Assembly: GCF_001017435.1 (NCBI RefSeq)
Contig: NZ_CP011371.1
Coordinates: 1,116,001-1,180,000, forward strand
DNA: 64,000 bases
Direction of reading: 5' to 3'
Source of the DNA: Caldimonas brevitalea
GTDB lineage: Bacteria; Pseudomonadota; Gammaproteobacteria; Burkholderiales; Burkholderiaceae_C
Each line of letters starts with the position of its first letter. Position 1 is the first letter of the stretch. Of the stretch, positions 47,138-58,174 are shown piece after piece. The position numbers and the translations under genes are program-made. The notes beneath the pieces were generated by a model, which was given only the letters and a program-made list of their open reading frames with translations, had not been told where the DNA came from and made no database searches.

Positions 47138-47953
47138 TCAGCGCTTCTGACAGTGGGGGCAAAAGAAGGTCGACCGCTGCCCCTGCTGGATGCGGCGCAC
47201 CGGCGTGGCGCAGACCCGGCAGGGCTGGCCCTCGCGGTCGTAGACCTGCGCTTCCAGCTGGAAGGCGCCATTGTGGCCGTGCGCATCGCGGAAATCGCGC
47301 AGCGTCGACCCGCCGGCCTGCAAGGCGCGCTGCAGTGTGCTGCGCACCGCGACCACCAGCCGCTCGCAGCGCCCCGGCCCGACGCGCCCGGCCGGGGTGC
47401 GGGGGTCGATGCCGGCGCGGAACAACGCCTCCGACGCATAGATGTTGCCGACCCCCACCACGATGTCGCCCGCCAGCAGGGCCTGCTTGACCGGCACCCG
47501 CCGGCCTTGCAGCCGGGCGTGCAGGTGGGCGGCCGTGAAGGCCGGGTCGAAGGGTTCGACGCCGAGGGTGCTCAACAGCTTGCGCGCCGGATCGGCCAGC
47601 AGCGACGGCGACCAGACCACCGCACCGAAGCGGCGCGGGTCGTGCAGCCGCAGCACGCCGCGGTCGGTGCCGAGGTCGAAGTGGTCGTGCACGCCGGGCG
47701 CGTCGGCCGGGACGCCAAAGCTCAGCGAGCCCGACATGCCCAGGTGCAGCAGCAGCCCGCCCTGGTCGAGCGGCAGCCACAGGTATTTGCCGCGTCGGCT
47801 GACCTCGCCGACGGTCTGGCCGACCAGGCTTCCAGGTTCACAGCCGAGCGGCCAGCGCAGCGGTTTGCCCAGGCGAACCGACTCGACCGTGGCCCCCAAG
47901 ATGCGCCCGGCGAAACTTTGCCGGGTGACTTCAACTTCCGGTAACTCAGGCAT
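47138..47953 (-). CDS. mutM: Formamidopyrimidine-DNA glycosylase (Fpg)
   Basis: A 271-residue bifunctional glycosylase/AP lyase removing 8-oxoguanine. The N-terminus [13 protein letters not shown] carries the catalytic Pro1 (after Met removal) and Glu2. Also seen: the conserved Lys in LGKPLRWPL, the helix-two-turn-helix [14 protein letters not shown], and the C-terminal zinc finger CRVC...CPHC. Length is normal. Divergent from the TPR gene. Confidence 0.96.
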   Translation of the reverse strand: MPELPEVEVTRQSFAGRILGATVESVRLGKPLRWPLGCEPGSLVGQTVGEVSRRGKYLWLPLDQGGLLLHLGMSGSLSFGVPADAPGVHDHFDLGTDRGVLRLHDPRRFGAVVWSPSLLADPARKLLSTLGVEPFDPAFTAAHLHARLQGRRVPVKQALLAGDIVVGVGNIYASEALFRAGIDPRTPAGRVGPGRCERLVVAVRSTLQRALQAGGSTLRDFRDAHGHNGAFQLEAQVYDREGQPCRVCATPVRRIQQGQRSTFFCPHCQKR

Positions 47954-48034
47954 CGGGGAATTATCCGGCCCTTCGTAGAATCAGATGGCCGTAGGCGCCG
48001 CCTTACGCGTCCGGTCTCCAGGAGTTGTCAGATC

Positions 48035-49879
48035 ATGCCGCTTGCCGTTCCCTCGTTTCGCCTGCTGTCGGTGACGGCGTGTCTTGCCGGTGCGCTGACC
48101 GGCTACACCCTGCCAGCCGGCGCCGCCGAACAGGCCTCAGCCGTTGCGCCGTCCGGCCCGGCCCAGACCATGTCGCGCCTGACGGCGCCGCTGCTCGAGC
48201 AGCTGCTGGTCGGCGAAATGGAGCTGCGCTCGGGCAACGCCGGCGCGGCCTATGAGATCCTGCTGGACGCCGCCCGCAAGACCGGCGAGGAGCGCTTGTT
48301 CCGCCGGGTCGTCGAAATCGCCTTGCAGGGGCGCGCCGGCGACCAGGCCCTGGCGGCCGCGCAGGCGTGGCGCACTGCGGTGCCGAAGTCGATCGAAGCG
48401 CATCGTTTTGCCGCCCAGCTGCTGGTCGGCCTGAACCGCACCGCGGAGGCGCTGGATCCGCTGCGCGCGCTGCTCGCCAACACCCCGGCGGCGGACCGAC
48501 CGGCCACCATCGTGCTGCTGCCACGCTTGTTCGCACGCGCCTCCGACACCGCGACGCTGGCCGGCGTGATGGAGCAGGCGCTGCAACCGTATGCCAGCAT
48601 TCCCGAGACGCGCGGCGCGGTGCTGGTCGCCAACGGCCGCATGCGGCTGTTGGCCAATGACCCGCAGCGGGCCCGCGCGCTGGCAGAGGAGGCCCACCGG
48701 CTCGACCCGACGGCCGAAGCGCCGGCCATCCTGGCGCTGGAACTGCTGCAGACGCAGCCGGCCGCCGAACCCCTGTTGCTCAGCCACTTCAAGGCCAAGC
48801 CGCAAAGCGGTGCCTTGCGGCTGGCCTATGTGCGCTCGCTCGTGAACCAGCAGCGCTATGCCGAAGCGGTGACACAGCTCGAGCAGGCCACCCAGGCCCA
48901 GCCGGCCCTGGCACCGGCCTGGCTCAGCCTGGGCGCCTTGCGCCTCGAACTGAAGCAGCCGCGGGACGCCGAGGTGGCCTTGCGCCGCTATGTCGAGCTG
49001 AGCGCGCCGCAGGCCGCCGCCGCCAAGCAGGCAGCGGCCAGCCAGCCGGGCGCCGATACGGACGACGACAGCGACGAGGGTGAGGCGCAGGTCACGCTGG
49101 TGTCGCCCGCCGAGGGGTTGACGCAGGCCTATCTGCTGTTGGCCCAGGCGGCCGAAGACCAGCGCGACTACCTGCAGGCCGAGCTGTGGCTGGCCAAGAT
49201 CGACAGCACGCAGAACGCGCTCAGCGTGCAGGCCCGGCGTGCCGCCCTGCTGGCCAAGCAGGGCCGCCAGCGCGAGGCACGCGAAATGATCCGCGCCACG
49301 CCGGAGCGCACGCCCGAGGAAGGGCGGGCCAAGCTGCTGGCCGAGTCGCAACTGCTGCGGGACCTCAAAAACTGGCAGGACTCGTACCAGGTGCTGGCCA
49401 CCGCCAACGAGCGTTTTCCCGACGACGCCGACCTGCTGTACGAGCAGGCCATGATGGCCGAGAAGCTGCAACGCCTCGACGAGATGGAGCGTTTGCTGCG
49501 GCGCGTGATCGCCTTGAAGCCCGATCACTTCCACGCCTACAACGCGCTGGGCTATACGCTGGCCGATCGCAACGTGCGGCTGACCGAGGCGCGCGAGCTG
49601 GTGCGCAAGGCGCTCGAGCTGGCCCCGAACGAGCCGTTCATCATCGACAGCCTCGGGTGGATCGAATACCGGCTGGGGCGTCGCGAGGAGGCTTTGCAGC
49701 ATTTGCAGCGCGCCTATCAGGCCCGCCCCGACACCGAGATCGCCGCCCATCTGGGTGAAGTGCTGTGGGCGCTGGGGCGTCGCGACGAGGCGCGCAAGGT
49801 CTGGCGGGAAGGGCGCGAGCGCGACGGCGCCAACGACGTGTTGAAAGAAACGCTGGCGCGTCTGAGGGTCAGCCTGTGA
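48035..49879 (+). CDS. Tetratricopeptide-repeat protein, exported
   Basis: A 614-residue protein with a signal peptide (cleavage near PAGAAEQA, about residue 32) followed by many TPR-like helix pairs through the whole length. The best are near the C-terminus: FHAYNALGYTLADRNVRLTEA, PNEPFIIDSLGWIEYRLGR and ALQHLQRAYQARPDTEIAAHLG. An acidic insert DTDDDSDEGE lies near residue 345. It precedes lolB with a 4-bp overlap, a conserved arrangement in beta-proteobacteria. It is probably an envelope scaffold or assembly factor; the partner is unknown. Confidence 0.88.
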   Translation: MPLAVPSFRLLSVTACLAGALTGYTLPAGAAEQASAVAPSGPAQTMSRLTAPLLEQLLVGEMELRSGNAGAAYEILLDAARKTGEERLFRRVVEIALQGRAGDQALAAAQAWRTAVPKSIEAHRFAAQLLVGLNRTAEALDPLRALLANTPAADRPATIVLLPRLFARASDTATLAGVMEQALQPYASIPETRGAVLVANGRMRLLANDPQRARALAEEAHRLDPTAEAPAILALELLQTQPAAEPLLLSHFKAKPQSGALRLAYVRSLVNQQRYAEAVTQLEQATQAQPALAPAWLSLGALRLELKQPRDAEVALRRYVELSAPQAAAAKQAAASQPGADTDDDSDEGEAQVTLVSPAEGLTQAYLLLAQAAEDQRDYLQAELWLAKIDSTQNALSVQARRAALLAKQGRQREAREMIRATPERTPEEGRAKLLAESQLLRDLKNWQDSYQVLATANERFPDDADLLYEQAMMAEKLQRLDEMERLLRRVIALKPDHFHAYNALGYTLADRNVRLTEARELVRKALELAPNEPFIIDSLGWIEYRLGRREEALQHLQRAYQARPDTEIAAHLGEVLWALGRRDEARKVWREGRERDGANDVLKETLARLRVSL

Positions 49880-50451
49880 CGCGCTGGCCTGCCGGCGCGG
49901 CCGCTGCGTGGCGGGGACGTCTCGGCAGTGTGCTGGCGAGTGCGCTGCTGGTGGCCGGTTGCGCGACTCGTCAGCCCAGCGCAGAACATGACGGGATGTC
50001 CGTGGCGGCGTCGGGCCGGCTCGCGGTGCGTGTCGAAGGTGCGGCGCCCGGTGGTCGGCCACGCGCGTCGAACGCCGTGTTCGAGTTGATCGGCGACGCC
50101 CGGCGCGGCGAGCTGCGACTGTCGAGCCCCCTGGGCAGTTTGCTGGCGGTCGCGCATTGGAGCCCCGATGAGGCGGTGTTGCGCGCCGAGGGCCAGACCC
50201 GGCGTTATGCGTCGCTCGACGACCTGACGCGCGAGATGGTCGGTGAGGCGCTGCCGGTGGCCGCGCTGTTCGACTGGCTGCGCGGCCAGCCCTGGAAAGA
50301 GGCGGGCAGCGAGCCGTTGCCCAACGGCGATCCCGGCTTCGTGCAACTCGGCTGGCAGGTGCAGTTGCGCCAGGCCGGCGAGGGCCTCATCACGGCGGTC
50401 AAGACCGAGCCGCCGGTGGTGACGGTGCGTGCCAAGCTCGACCCGTCCTGA
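49876..50451 (+). CDS. lolB: Outer-membrane lipoprotein insertion protein LolB (GTG start)
   Basis: A 191-residue lipoprotein that receives lipoproteins from LolA and inserts them in the outer membrane. The GTG at 49876 overlaps the preceding stop (GTGA). The signal peptide ends in lipobox LVAGC (Cys near residue 27). The LolB barrel pattern is present: ASGRLAVRVEG, FELIGDARRGELRLSSPLG, LRAEGQTRRYAS and VAALFDWLRGQPW. ispE follows 12 bp later, the usual lolB-ispE order. Confidence 0.92.
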   Translation: MTRWPAGAAAAWRGRLGSVLASALLVAGCATRQPSAEHDGMSVAASGRLAVRVEGAAPGGRPRASNAVFELIGDARRGELRLSSPLGSLLAVAHWSPDEAVLRAEGQTRRYASLDDLTREMVGEALPVAALFDWLRGQPWKEAGSEPLPNGDPGFVQLGWQVQLRQAGEGLITAVKTEPPVVTVRAKLDPS

Positions 50452-50463
50452 CCGGAGCCGCCC

Positions 50464-51468
50464 TTGCTGAAGGTGTTGTACGACGTGCCGGCGCCGGCCA
50501 AGCTGAATTTGTTCCTGCACATCGTGGGCCGGCGAGACGACGGCTACCACCTGCTGCAGTCGGTGTTCGTGCCGATCGACTGGTGCGACCAACTGCATTT
50601 CGAACGGCGTGACGACGGCCGCATCGCACGCCACGACCTGGGGCCGGCCTTACCCGAGGAGGATCTCTGCATACGGGCCGCGCGCGCCTTGCAGGCCGCC
50701 AGCGGCACCAGCCTTGGTGTCGACATTTCGATACGCAAGGAAGTGCCGTGGGGTGCCGGAATGGGCGGCGGCAGCTCCGATGCGGCGAGCACGCTGCTGG
50801 CGCTCAACCGGCTGTGGGGCTTGCACTGGCCGCGCTCGCAGCTGATGCCGCTGGCGGTCCGCCTGGGGGCGGACGTGCCGTTCTTCCTGGGCGACGGGCC
50901 GGCCTGGGTCGAGGGCATCGGCGAACGGCTGACGCCGCTGCAACTGACCCCCGAGCGCTACTACGTCGTGAAACCTTCCACGAGCCTGCCGACACAGTCG
51001 ATATTTGCGAGTGACCTCTTGGTACGCGACACAAAAGCTGCTATAGTTGCGGACTTTCTTGCACAGCACAGAGCTGAACAAGGCAAGTACTTGATGAACC
51101 TGAGCAAGGGCGCCGGAGATGGCAGCTCGGCAGGTGGTTCAGGGGCCCCGGGTTTTGGGGCCAACGACATGCAAGCAGCGGCACAAGCGCTGTGCAGCGA
51201 GGTCGGTCAAGCTTGTCAGCTGCTGGAGCGGGCTTACGGCAACAGCCGGATGACGGGTTCGGGCAGCGCGGTGTTCGCGCGCCTGGGGCCGGTGTCAGGG
51301 AGTTTGTCGGCCCACCGCGGATCGGGTGATGTCAGTGCGAGAATGAGTGTTCAGGCCGGCGTCGACGCGGGCCACCCGCCAGAAGCCTTGGTGCTTCCGA
51401 AGGGTTGGCAAGGTCGGATGTGCCGCAGTCTCGAGGCTCACCCGCTGAAGGGGTGGGCGGCGGACTGA
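50464..51468 (+). CDS. ispE: 4-diphosphocytidyl-2-C-methyl-D-erythritol kinase (TTG start)
   Basis: A 334-residue GHMP kinase of the non-mevalonate isoprenoid pathway. The start is a TTG at 50464 (CGGAG upstream); no ATG fits. Seen: PAPAKLNLFLHIVGRRDDGYH, the ATP loop VPWGAGMGGGSSDAAS (near residue 95), LGADVPFFL and the C-terminal MTGSGSAVFAR. It is about 40 residues longer than usual. A Gly/Ser-rich insert at about residues 207-235 (GAGDGSSAGGSGAPG) precedes NDMQ, and there is a longer tail. The DNA around 51000-51120 is visibly lower in GC and contains a promoter-like element. Confidence 0.93.
   Translation: MLKVLYDVPAPAKLNLFLHIVGRRDDGYHLLQSVFVPIDWCDQLHFERRDDGRIARHDLGPALPEEDLCIRAARALQAASGTSLGVDISIRKEVPWGAGMGGGSSDAASTLLALNRLWGLHWPRSQLMPLAVRLGADVPFFLGDGPAWVEGIGERLTPLQLTPERYYVVKPSTSLPTQSIFASDLLVRDTKAAIVADFLAQHRAEQGKYLMNLSKGAGDGSSAGGSGAPGFGANDMQAAAQALCSEVGQACQLLERAYGNSRMTGSGSAVFARLGPVSGSLSAHRGSGDVSARMSVQAGVDAGHPPEALVLPKGWQGRMCRSLEAHPLKGWAAD
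51019..51047 (+). promoter_or_regulatory. Near-consensus sigma-70 promoter inside ispE
   Basis: TTGGTA (51019-51024) and TATAGT (51042-51047) separated by exactly 17 bp, in an AT-richer patch within the ispE coding region. It would start transcription near 51054, about 490 bp ahead of tRNA-Gln and 750 bp ahead of prs. In Escherichia coli a prs promoter also lies in the upstream region containing ispE. Confidence 0.5.
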
Positions 51469-51540
51469 AAACGGCAAGTGGATTGAACACGGCAAGTTAA
51501 AGGCTGGCGCCGCGGTATCTGCCGCAGCGAGGGCCGGTGT

Positions 51541-51617
51541 AGGGGAGTCGCCAAGTCGGTTAAGGCATCGGATTTTGATTCCGACATTCGAGGGTTCGAA
51601 TCCTTCCTCCCCTGCCA
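51541..51617 (+). tRNA. tRNA-Gln (TTG anticodon)
   Basis: A cloverleaf of 77 nt with encoded CCA. Acceptor AGGGGAG/CTCCCCT (with one A-T first pair), D-arm, anticodon stem TCGGA/TCCGA around TTTTGAT (anticodon TTG), and T-arm GAGGG TTCGAAT CCTTC. It is located between ispE and prs, the conserved place in beta-proteobacteria. Confidence 0.95.
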
Positions 51618-51626
51618 AACCATCCC

Positions 51627-51673
51627 GGAACCTCTGGAGTGCACCCTGTGCAGGGTGAGGCTCCAGAGGTTCC
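51627..51673. terminator. Nested 13-bp inverted repeat between tRNA-Gln and prs
   Basis: Outer arms GGAACCTCTGGAG (51627-51639) and CTCCAGAGGTTCC (51661-51673) are exact complements. They enclose a smaller hairpin CACCCT-GTGC-AGGGTG (51642-51657). It begins 10 bp after the tRNA CCA. There is no T-run, so it may be an RNase processing structure, a Rho-independent-like pause or an attenuator for prs. Confidence 0.6.
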
Positions 51674-51806
51674 CTAGTTTCCGGCGATGCCCGTGCCGCT
51701 GTGGGTTCCGTCTCGAGCGTGACGGCCCGCAAGAAGAACTGCGGGAACGCCACGCTCGCTGCACTGTCGTCACTGCACTATCTTTTGGGGCCTGACGGAG
51801 AGGAAG

Positions 51807-52769
51807 ATGCTGTCTGATACCTTGCTGTTCACCGGCAACGCCAACCCTTCGCTCTCGCAAGAGATCGCGAACCACCTCGGGCTCACGCTAGGTCAGGCCG
51901 CCGTCGGTCGCTTCTCCGATGGCGAGGTGACGGTCGAGATCCAGCAGAACGTGCGCGGTCGCGACGTCTTCGTGGTGCAGCCCACCTGCGCACCGACCAA
52001 CGAGCACCTGATGGAGTTGTGCATCATGACCGACGCGCTCAAGCGTGCGTCGGCTCGCCGCATCACCGCCGTCATCCCCTATTTCGGCTACGCCCGCCAG
52101 GACCGCCGTCCGCGTTCGACGCGGGTGCCGATCAGCGCGAAGGTGGTGGCCAACATGCTCGAAGTGGTTGGCACCAACCGGGTGCTGACGATGGACCTGC
52201 ACGCCGACCAGATCCAGGGCTTCTTCGACATTCCCGTCGACAACATCTACGCCTCGCCGGTGCTGCTGTCCGACCTGAAGTCGCGCAACTATGACGACCT
52301 GGTCGTCGTGTCGCCCGACGTGGGCGGCGTGGTGCGCGCCCGGGCACTGGCCAAGCAGCTCGGCTGCGACCTGGCCATCATCGACAAGCGGCGCCCCAAG
52401 GCCAACGTGTCCGAAGTGATGCACGTGATCGGCGAAATCGAAGGCCGCAACTGCGTGATCATGGACGACATGATCGACACCGCCGGTACGCTGGTGAAGG
52501 CGGCCGAAGTGCTCAAGGAGCGCGGCGCCAAGTCGGTCTACGCCTATTGCACCCACCCGGTGTTCTCCGGCCCGGCGCTCGAGCGCATCAAGAGCTCGCA
52601 GCTCGACGAGGTGGTGATCACCAACACGATTCCGCTGTCCGAGGCCGCCAAGCCGATCGGCAAGATCCGCCAGCTCTCGGTTGCTTTCCTGTTCGCCGAA
52701 ACCATCCGTCGCATTTCGGACGGCGAGTCGGTGACGTCTTTGTTCTCGGAGCAGAACAACAACTTCTGA
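51807..52769 (+). CDS. prs: Ribose-phosphate pyrophosphokinase
   Basis: A 320-residue cytoplasmic enzyme making PRPP from ribose 5-phosphate and ATP. Seen: [67 protein letters not shown], the catalytic loop [16 protein letters not shown] and the PRPP site [11 protein letters not shown]. Normal length. rplY follows; a small hairpin (52783-52802) lies just after the stop. Confidence 0.97.
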   Translation: MLSDTLLFTGNANPSLSQEIANHLGLTLGQAAVGRFSDGEVTVEIQQNVRGRDVFVVQPTCAPTNEHLMELCIMTDALKRASARRITAVIPYFGYARQDRRPRSTRVPISAKVVANMLEVVGTNRVLTMDLHADQIQGFFDIPVDNIYASPVLLSDLKSRNYDDLVVVSPDVGGVVRARALAKQLGCDLAIIDKRRPKANVSEVMHVIGEIEGRNCVIMDDMIDTAGTLVKAAEVLKERGAKSVYAYCTHPVFSGPALERIKSSQLDEVVITNTIPLSEAAKPIGKIRQLSVAFLFAETIRRISDGESVTSLFSEQNNNF

Positions 52770-52782
52770 GCCGGGAACAAAA

Positions 52783-52802
52783 CGGACGGCTGCGGCCGTC
52801 CG
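52783..52802 (+). terminator. Hairpin after prs
   Basis: CGGACGGC, TGCG loop, GCCGTCCG: perfect 8-bp stem 14 bp after the prs stop. No T-run follows, so it is more likely a 3'-end stabiliser or partial terminator before rplY. Confidence 0.4.
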
Positions 52803-52887
52803 GCTGTGGGCCGCCGGTGCCGCGAGGCACGCCAGGGCGGCCCGTTTCGCGTCTGGTCGCGGACGCTTACGTTGATTGGAGAGATGA

Positions 52888-53514
52888 ATGAAATTCGTCG
52901 CATTTGAGCGCCAACTGCAGGGGACCGGAGCGAGCCGCCGCCTGCGTCGCGCTGACAAGGTGCCCGGTATCGTCTACGGCGCCGGCGAGCCCAAGCTCAT
53001 CGAGCTGGACCACAACGCGCTGTTCCACGCGCTGAAGAAGGAAGCCTTCCACTCGTCCATCCTCGAGATGGAACTGAGCGGCAACGTCGAGAAGGTGTTG
53101 CTGCGCGACGTGCAGATGCACGCCTGGAAGCAGCAAGTCCTGCACGTTGACTTCCAGCGGATCGACCCGAAGACGAAGATCGTCAAGAAGGTGCCGCTGC
53201 ACTTCATCAACGAAGAGAATTCCCCGGCCGTCAAGACCGACAAGTGCTTGATCAGCCACGTCGCCACCGAACTGGAAATCCAGTGCCTGGCCTCCCAGCT
53301 GCCCGAGTTCCTCGAAGTCGACCTGGGCAACATGGCCAAGGGCCAATCGCTGCACGTCAACGACCTGAAGCTGCCCAAGGGCGTCAAGGTGGTGACGCAC
53401 GGCCGTCCCAACCCCGCCATCGCGAGCGTCGTGGTGCCGGTCGAAGAGACGGTGGCCGAGGTGGCTGCGCCCGCGCCGGCACCGGCACCCGCCAAGGGCA
53501 AGGGCAAGAAGTAA
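52888..53514 (+). CDS. rplY: 50S ribosomal protein L25/general stress protein Ctc
   Basis: A 208-residue long-form L25 that binds 5S rRNA. Seen: N-terminal L25 domain ([17 protein letters not shown], residues about 12-28), [16 protein letters not shown], and the C-terminal TL5-like domain with the closing Ala/Pro/Lys tail ([12 protein letters not shown]). It follows prs as in related genomes and is ended by a strong terminator. Confidence 0.95.
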   Translation: MKFVAFERQLQGTGASRRLRRADKVPGIVYGAGEPKLIELDHNALFHALKKEAFHSSILEMELSGNVEKVLLRDVQMHAWKQQVLHVDFQRIDPKTKIVKKVPLHFINEENSPAVKTDKCLISHVATELEIQCLASQLPEFLEVDLGNMAKGQSLHVNDLKLPKGVKVVTHGRPNPAIASVVVPVEETVAEVAAPAPAPAPAKGKGKK

Positions 53515-53539
53515 TTCGGCCCGCCTGTCTGCCGCACGA

Positions 53540-53563
53540 AGCCCCGCCATGCGGGGCTTTTTT
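53540..53563 (+). terminator. Rho-independent terminator after rplY
   Basis: AGCCCCGC, CAT loop, GCGGGGCT: 8-bp perfect GC-rich stem followed by six T, 25 bp after the rplY stop. A classical intrinsic terminator separating rplY from pth. Confidence 0.9.
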
Positions 53564-53645
53564 ATTGCTTCTTCCCCCAAATGCGGGGCTGTGGGATCCG
53601 GAGGCCTGGCGGCCGCCGGCCGCAGGCCCCCCTGATAATCGCCCC

Positions 53646-54272
53646 ATGATTCGATTGTTCGTGGGCCTCGGCAATCCCGGGCCCGAATATGAAGCGACGC
53701 GGCACAACGCCGGGTTCTGGTGGATCGATGCCGTTGCCCGCAAGCTCGGTGCGACGCTGCATGCCGACCGCAGCTACCACGGGCTGGTGGCGCGGGTGAA
53801 CCGGCCGATGCCCGGCGTCGAGGGCCCGGTGTGGCTGCTCGAGCCGCAGACCTACATGAACCGCTCCGGCAAGTCGGTGGCCGCTCTCGCCCGGTTCTTC
53901 AAGATCGCGTCGCAGGAGATCCTGGTCGCGCACGACGAACTCGACCTGCCGCCAGGCGAGACGAAGATCAAGCTGGGCGGGGGGCACGCCGGCCACAACG
54001 GTTTGAAAGACATCCACGCCCATCTCGGTAGCGCCGACTACTGGCGTTTGCGATTGGGCATCGGGCACCCGGGCGTGAAGGCCGAGGTGCCGGACTATGT
54101 GTTGCGCAAGCCGTCGCCGGAACACCGCGAGGCGCTCGAAAAAGCCATCGACCGCACCGTGCCGGCGCTGGACGCCTTGTTGCGCGGCGAGATGGAAAGC
54201 GCGTTGCGGCAGATCCACGCGAAGCCGCCTCGCCCCAAGCCCCCCAAACCCGACCCGCTGCCGCCCTCATGA
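53646..54272 (+). CDS. pth: Peptidyl-tRNA hydrolase
   Basis: A 208-residue enzyme freeing tRNA from drop-off peptidyl-tRNA. The ATG at 53646 begins [20 protein letters not shown]. Catalytic and binding residues are present: Asn in GLGNPG, His in TRHNAGFWW, Asp in VAHDELDLP and the [12 protein letters not shown] loop. The C-terminal tail is Pro/Lys-rich. The stop overlaps the next gene by 4 bp. Confidence 0.96.
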   Translation: MIRLFVGLGNPGPEYEATRHNAGFWWIDAVARKLGATLHADRSYHGLVARVNRPMPGVEGPVWLLEPQTYMNRSGKSVAALARFFKIASQEILVAHDELDLPPGETKIKLGGGHAGHNGLKDIHAHLGSADYWRLRLGIGHPGVKAEVPDYVLRKPSPEHREALEKAIDRTVPALDALLRGEMESALRQIHAKPPRPKPPKPDPLPPS

Positions 54273-54712
54273 CCCTCAGGCCCCTGCCGCCGCTGCCATT
54301 GCTGCTGCCGATCCTGCTGTGGTTCCCCCTTGCGGCCCCGGCCGCCGGTACCACCGTCTACCGCTGCGGCAACAGCTACTCGGAGCAGCCTTGCGAGCAG
54401 GGGCGGGTGGTGCCGCTGGTGGAAGGGCCCAGCGAGGCCCAGCGGGCGCAAGCTCAGCAGAACGGGGAGCGCGACGCGCAGCTGGCTGAGGAACTGCAGC
54501 GGCGGCGCCTGCACCATGAGGCCCAGCCGGTGGCCTCCGGTGGCATCCGCTTTGTGCCGCGCACGGAAGAGGCCTCGAGCGGCGACGGTAAGCCGTCGGA
54601 CAAGCAGAAGCGTAAACAAAAGCGCGGCAAGCGCCGGGAAGCTGCCGGTAGACAGAGCGATGACGACTTCGAGGCCATCGTGCCGGGCGCGGCGGGCAAG
54701 ACGCGACATTGA
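54269..54712 (+). CDS. Exported DUF4124-like protein
   Basis: A 147-residue protein with an N-terminal signal peptide ([18 protein letters not shown], cleavage near residue 26). It then has the short DUF4124-type core [18 protein letters not shown] with two Cys, and a charged low-complexity tail ([13 protein letters not shown]). It is periplasmic and of unknown function. Coupled to pth by an ATGA overlap. Confidence 0.78.
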   Translation: MTLRPLPPLPLLLPILLWFPLAAPAAGTTVYRCGNSYSEQPCEQGRVVPLVEGPSEAQRAQAQQNGERDAQLAEELQRRRLHHEAQPVASGGIRFVPRTEEASSGDGKPSDKQKRKQKRGKRREAAGRQSDDDFEAIVPGAAGKTRH

Positions 54713-54757
54713 GGTGCGCGGCACCTCGTCAAGCCGGCTGCGGAGCCCGCCGGCGCT

Positions 54758-56305
54758 TCAGTCCAGCACCACGGCCATCAGGTAGTGCTTGTTTCCCTCG
54801 CAGTTGCTGCGGGTGTTGGCGCAGAAGTGCAGCACGGGATAGGTGACCAGCAGCGTGCCGCTAGACGACAGCGCCAGGTTGTCGGCACTGAGGCCCGAAT
54901 GTCCGGCATCCACCGAGATCCGTTTTTCTGGGCTCCAGCCGCGCCCGGGGGTATAGACGATGGCCGCCCGCTCCGAGGTGGCGTAGCGGACGTAGGCCAC
55001 CGCCAAATGCCCGCCCGACCCCTCTTTCACGGCCATGTCCGGCACCAGGGAGCCTCGCTCAGGGCTGTCGACGGACACCGGCTCTCCGTTCACGCTCAGG
55101 GGCTGTGCGGCGCTCCAGGCCCATGGTTGATCCTTGACGGCGGGCAGCGTCGCCGAGCTGACCCACAGGCGGGGTTCTTCATGCTGATACCACAGCACTT
55201 GCAACTCGCCTCCGGCGCCGACGCTGGCCCACGCCTTGCGCACGTCCGGCCCGGCCGGATTGAGCACCGCGTCCTGCAGCCGCGTCGACCCATAGCGCGA
55301 GTCGATCACACGGACGTGCAAACCGCATCGCGCGGCCGCGTTTTTCTGGCCCCACAGCACCAGGCTCACCCGGCCCTTCTTGTAGACCGCCGGGGCGACC
55401 GGGCAGTCGTTCGTGGCCGCGCCGACCGGCTGGCTGCCGAACGCCATCCGGTCCGTCAGTGACAGGTCTGCCGTCTGCATTTCATAAGGCCAGGACGTGC
55501 TGGCGCCGAAGCGCCCCCACCACACCATCGTCATTTCGTCGGTGGTGCTGGCGCTGAAATAGGGGGTGTCGGCCGCGCCCTGTTCGTCTCGCAAGACGAC
55601 CGGCGTGTCCGCTTGGCCATCGGTGCCGAAGCGGGCGACCGTGAGCTGCCAACCCGCCAAGGGGGTGCGGGGCGCTACACGCGCGATGTATTGCGTTCCC
55701 TCGGCGTCGATCACCGACAGGCTACGGTTCAAGCTGATGCCCGGCAGCTCGTAGGTGGGTGCGGCCTGCAGCGCGGTGCCGATCTGCGGCCCCATCGGGC
55801 GGGCCGACTTGAACTTCCGGTTGGTGCCCGACACTTCGGCCACCGCTGCCACCCAGCCTTGTGGATTGGCGTACCAGCGCCCGCCCCCCACCGCTTCGTT
55901 GAACTGCTCTGGCGCCAGCCACTCGCCGTTCCCGGTGCGAGAGACCACAAAGTCGTACCGACTCGCGCCGGTGCTTCGATCGTAGGCATTGACACCTCGG
56001 CGTACCACCGCCCGCCCGTCGTCTGCAAGAAAAGCTTGCAGATCGACCGGCATCGGGTCCGCGCCTCCCAGTGTCGCCTGATCGATCGTCGCAATCTGAA
56101 CGGTGCCGGGTGCTGTCCATACGACCCAAGGGCCACTCTTGGTGAGCCCTACCTGTTCCGAGGGGCCGGGGGCCACCGGCTGTGGCGATCCACCGCCATC
56201 CCCGCCTCCGCCCCCGCCACAGCCGGCGAGTGCAACGACGGCAAACAGGGCGGCGAGTCGCGTCGAAGAACGGGAAGACATCGGGTGAGCCAAGACAGCA
56301 AGCAT
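54758..56305 (-). CDS. Uncharacterised secreted lipoprotein, probable beta-propeller
   Basis: About 515 residues from the ATG at 56305; one at 56281 is the alternative. The frame reaches 56488 only as shadow. A lipobox VALAGC is followed by a Gly-rich linker of about ten Gly and an Asp/Ser/Pro spacer. The rest is beta-rich with repeated short strands ending in aromatic/hydrophobic pairs (GPWVVWTAPG, LQVLWYQHE, GHLAVAYVRY, GTLLVTYP), which suggests a propeller-like fold. No catalytic motif was recognised. It is convergent with the DUF4124 gene, and GC is slightly lower than in its neighbours. It may be an accessory gene. Confidence 0.7.
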   Translation of the reverse strand: MLAVLAHPMSSRSSTRLAALFAVVALAGCGGGGGGDGGGSPQPVAPGPSEQVGLTKSGPWVVWTAPGTVQIATIDQATLGGADPMPVDLQAFLADDGRAVVRRGVNAYDRSTGASRYDFVVSRTGNGEWLAPEQFNEAVGGGRWYANPQGWVAAVAEVSGTNRKFKSARPMGPQIGTALQAAPTYELPGISLNRSLSVIDAEGTQYIARVAPRTPLAGWQLTVARFGTDGQADTPVVLRDEQGAADTPYFSASTTDEMTMVWWGRFGASTSWPYEMQTADLSLTDRMAFGSQPVGAATNDCPVAPAVYKKGRVSLVLWGQKNAAARCGLHVRVIDSRYGSTRLQDAVLNPAGPDVRKAWASVGAGGELQVLWYQHEEPRLWVSSATLPAVKDQPWAWSAAQPLSVNGEPVSVDSPERGSLVPDMAVKEGSGGHLAVAYVRYATSERAAIVYTPGRGWSPEKRISVDAGHSGLSADNLALSSSGTLLVTYPVLHFCANTRSNCEGNKHYLMAVVLD

Positions 56306-56588
56306 GTGAATCTCGTTGGGGGTCAATGGAGGGCGAGGTGTTGCCGGGGCGGCAATGTAGCAACAAGCATTACCGCGCGTATTCACCCGTGTTGGGGATT
56401 GCCCCGCTTGTCGCGCTCGAGCCGTGAGGCTCAGCGACCGAGGGTGGGCGCCCGGGGGGCGACGCCGCGCACGGCCGGGCAGGCGCACATCGCCGGTGAA
56501 GGCAACCGTGCAAGAAGAGTTCGGGGGGGAGGGGCAGCGAGCGCCTGCCTGTAGAAGAAGGCGGCGCGGGCCCGGGCAGCGGTCCTGC

Positions 56589-58059
<1,471 letters not shown>

Positions 58060-58174
58060 GGCGGAGGTGCTGGGTGGCGAGGGCGCTGCATTGTAGGCGG
58101 GCCCCGGCGCGACCTTGTCTCGGGGAGGCCCATGGCACGCTTCCTTAGAATCGGGCGCCACATTCCGAGCGCCT

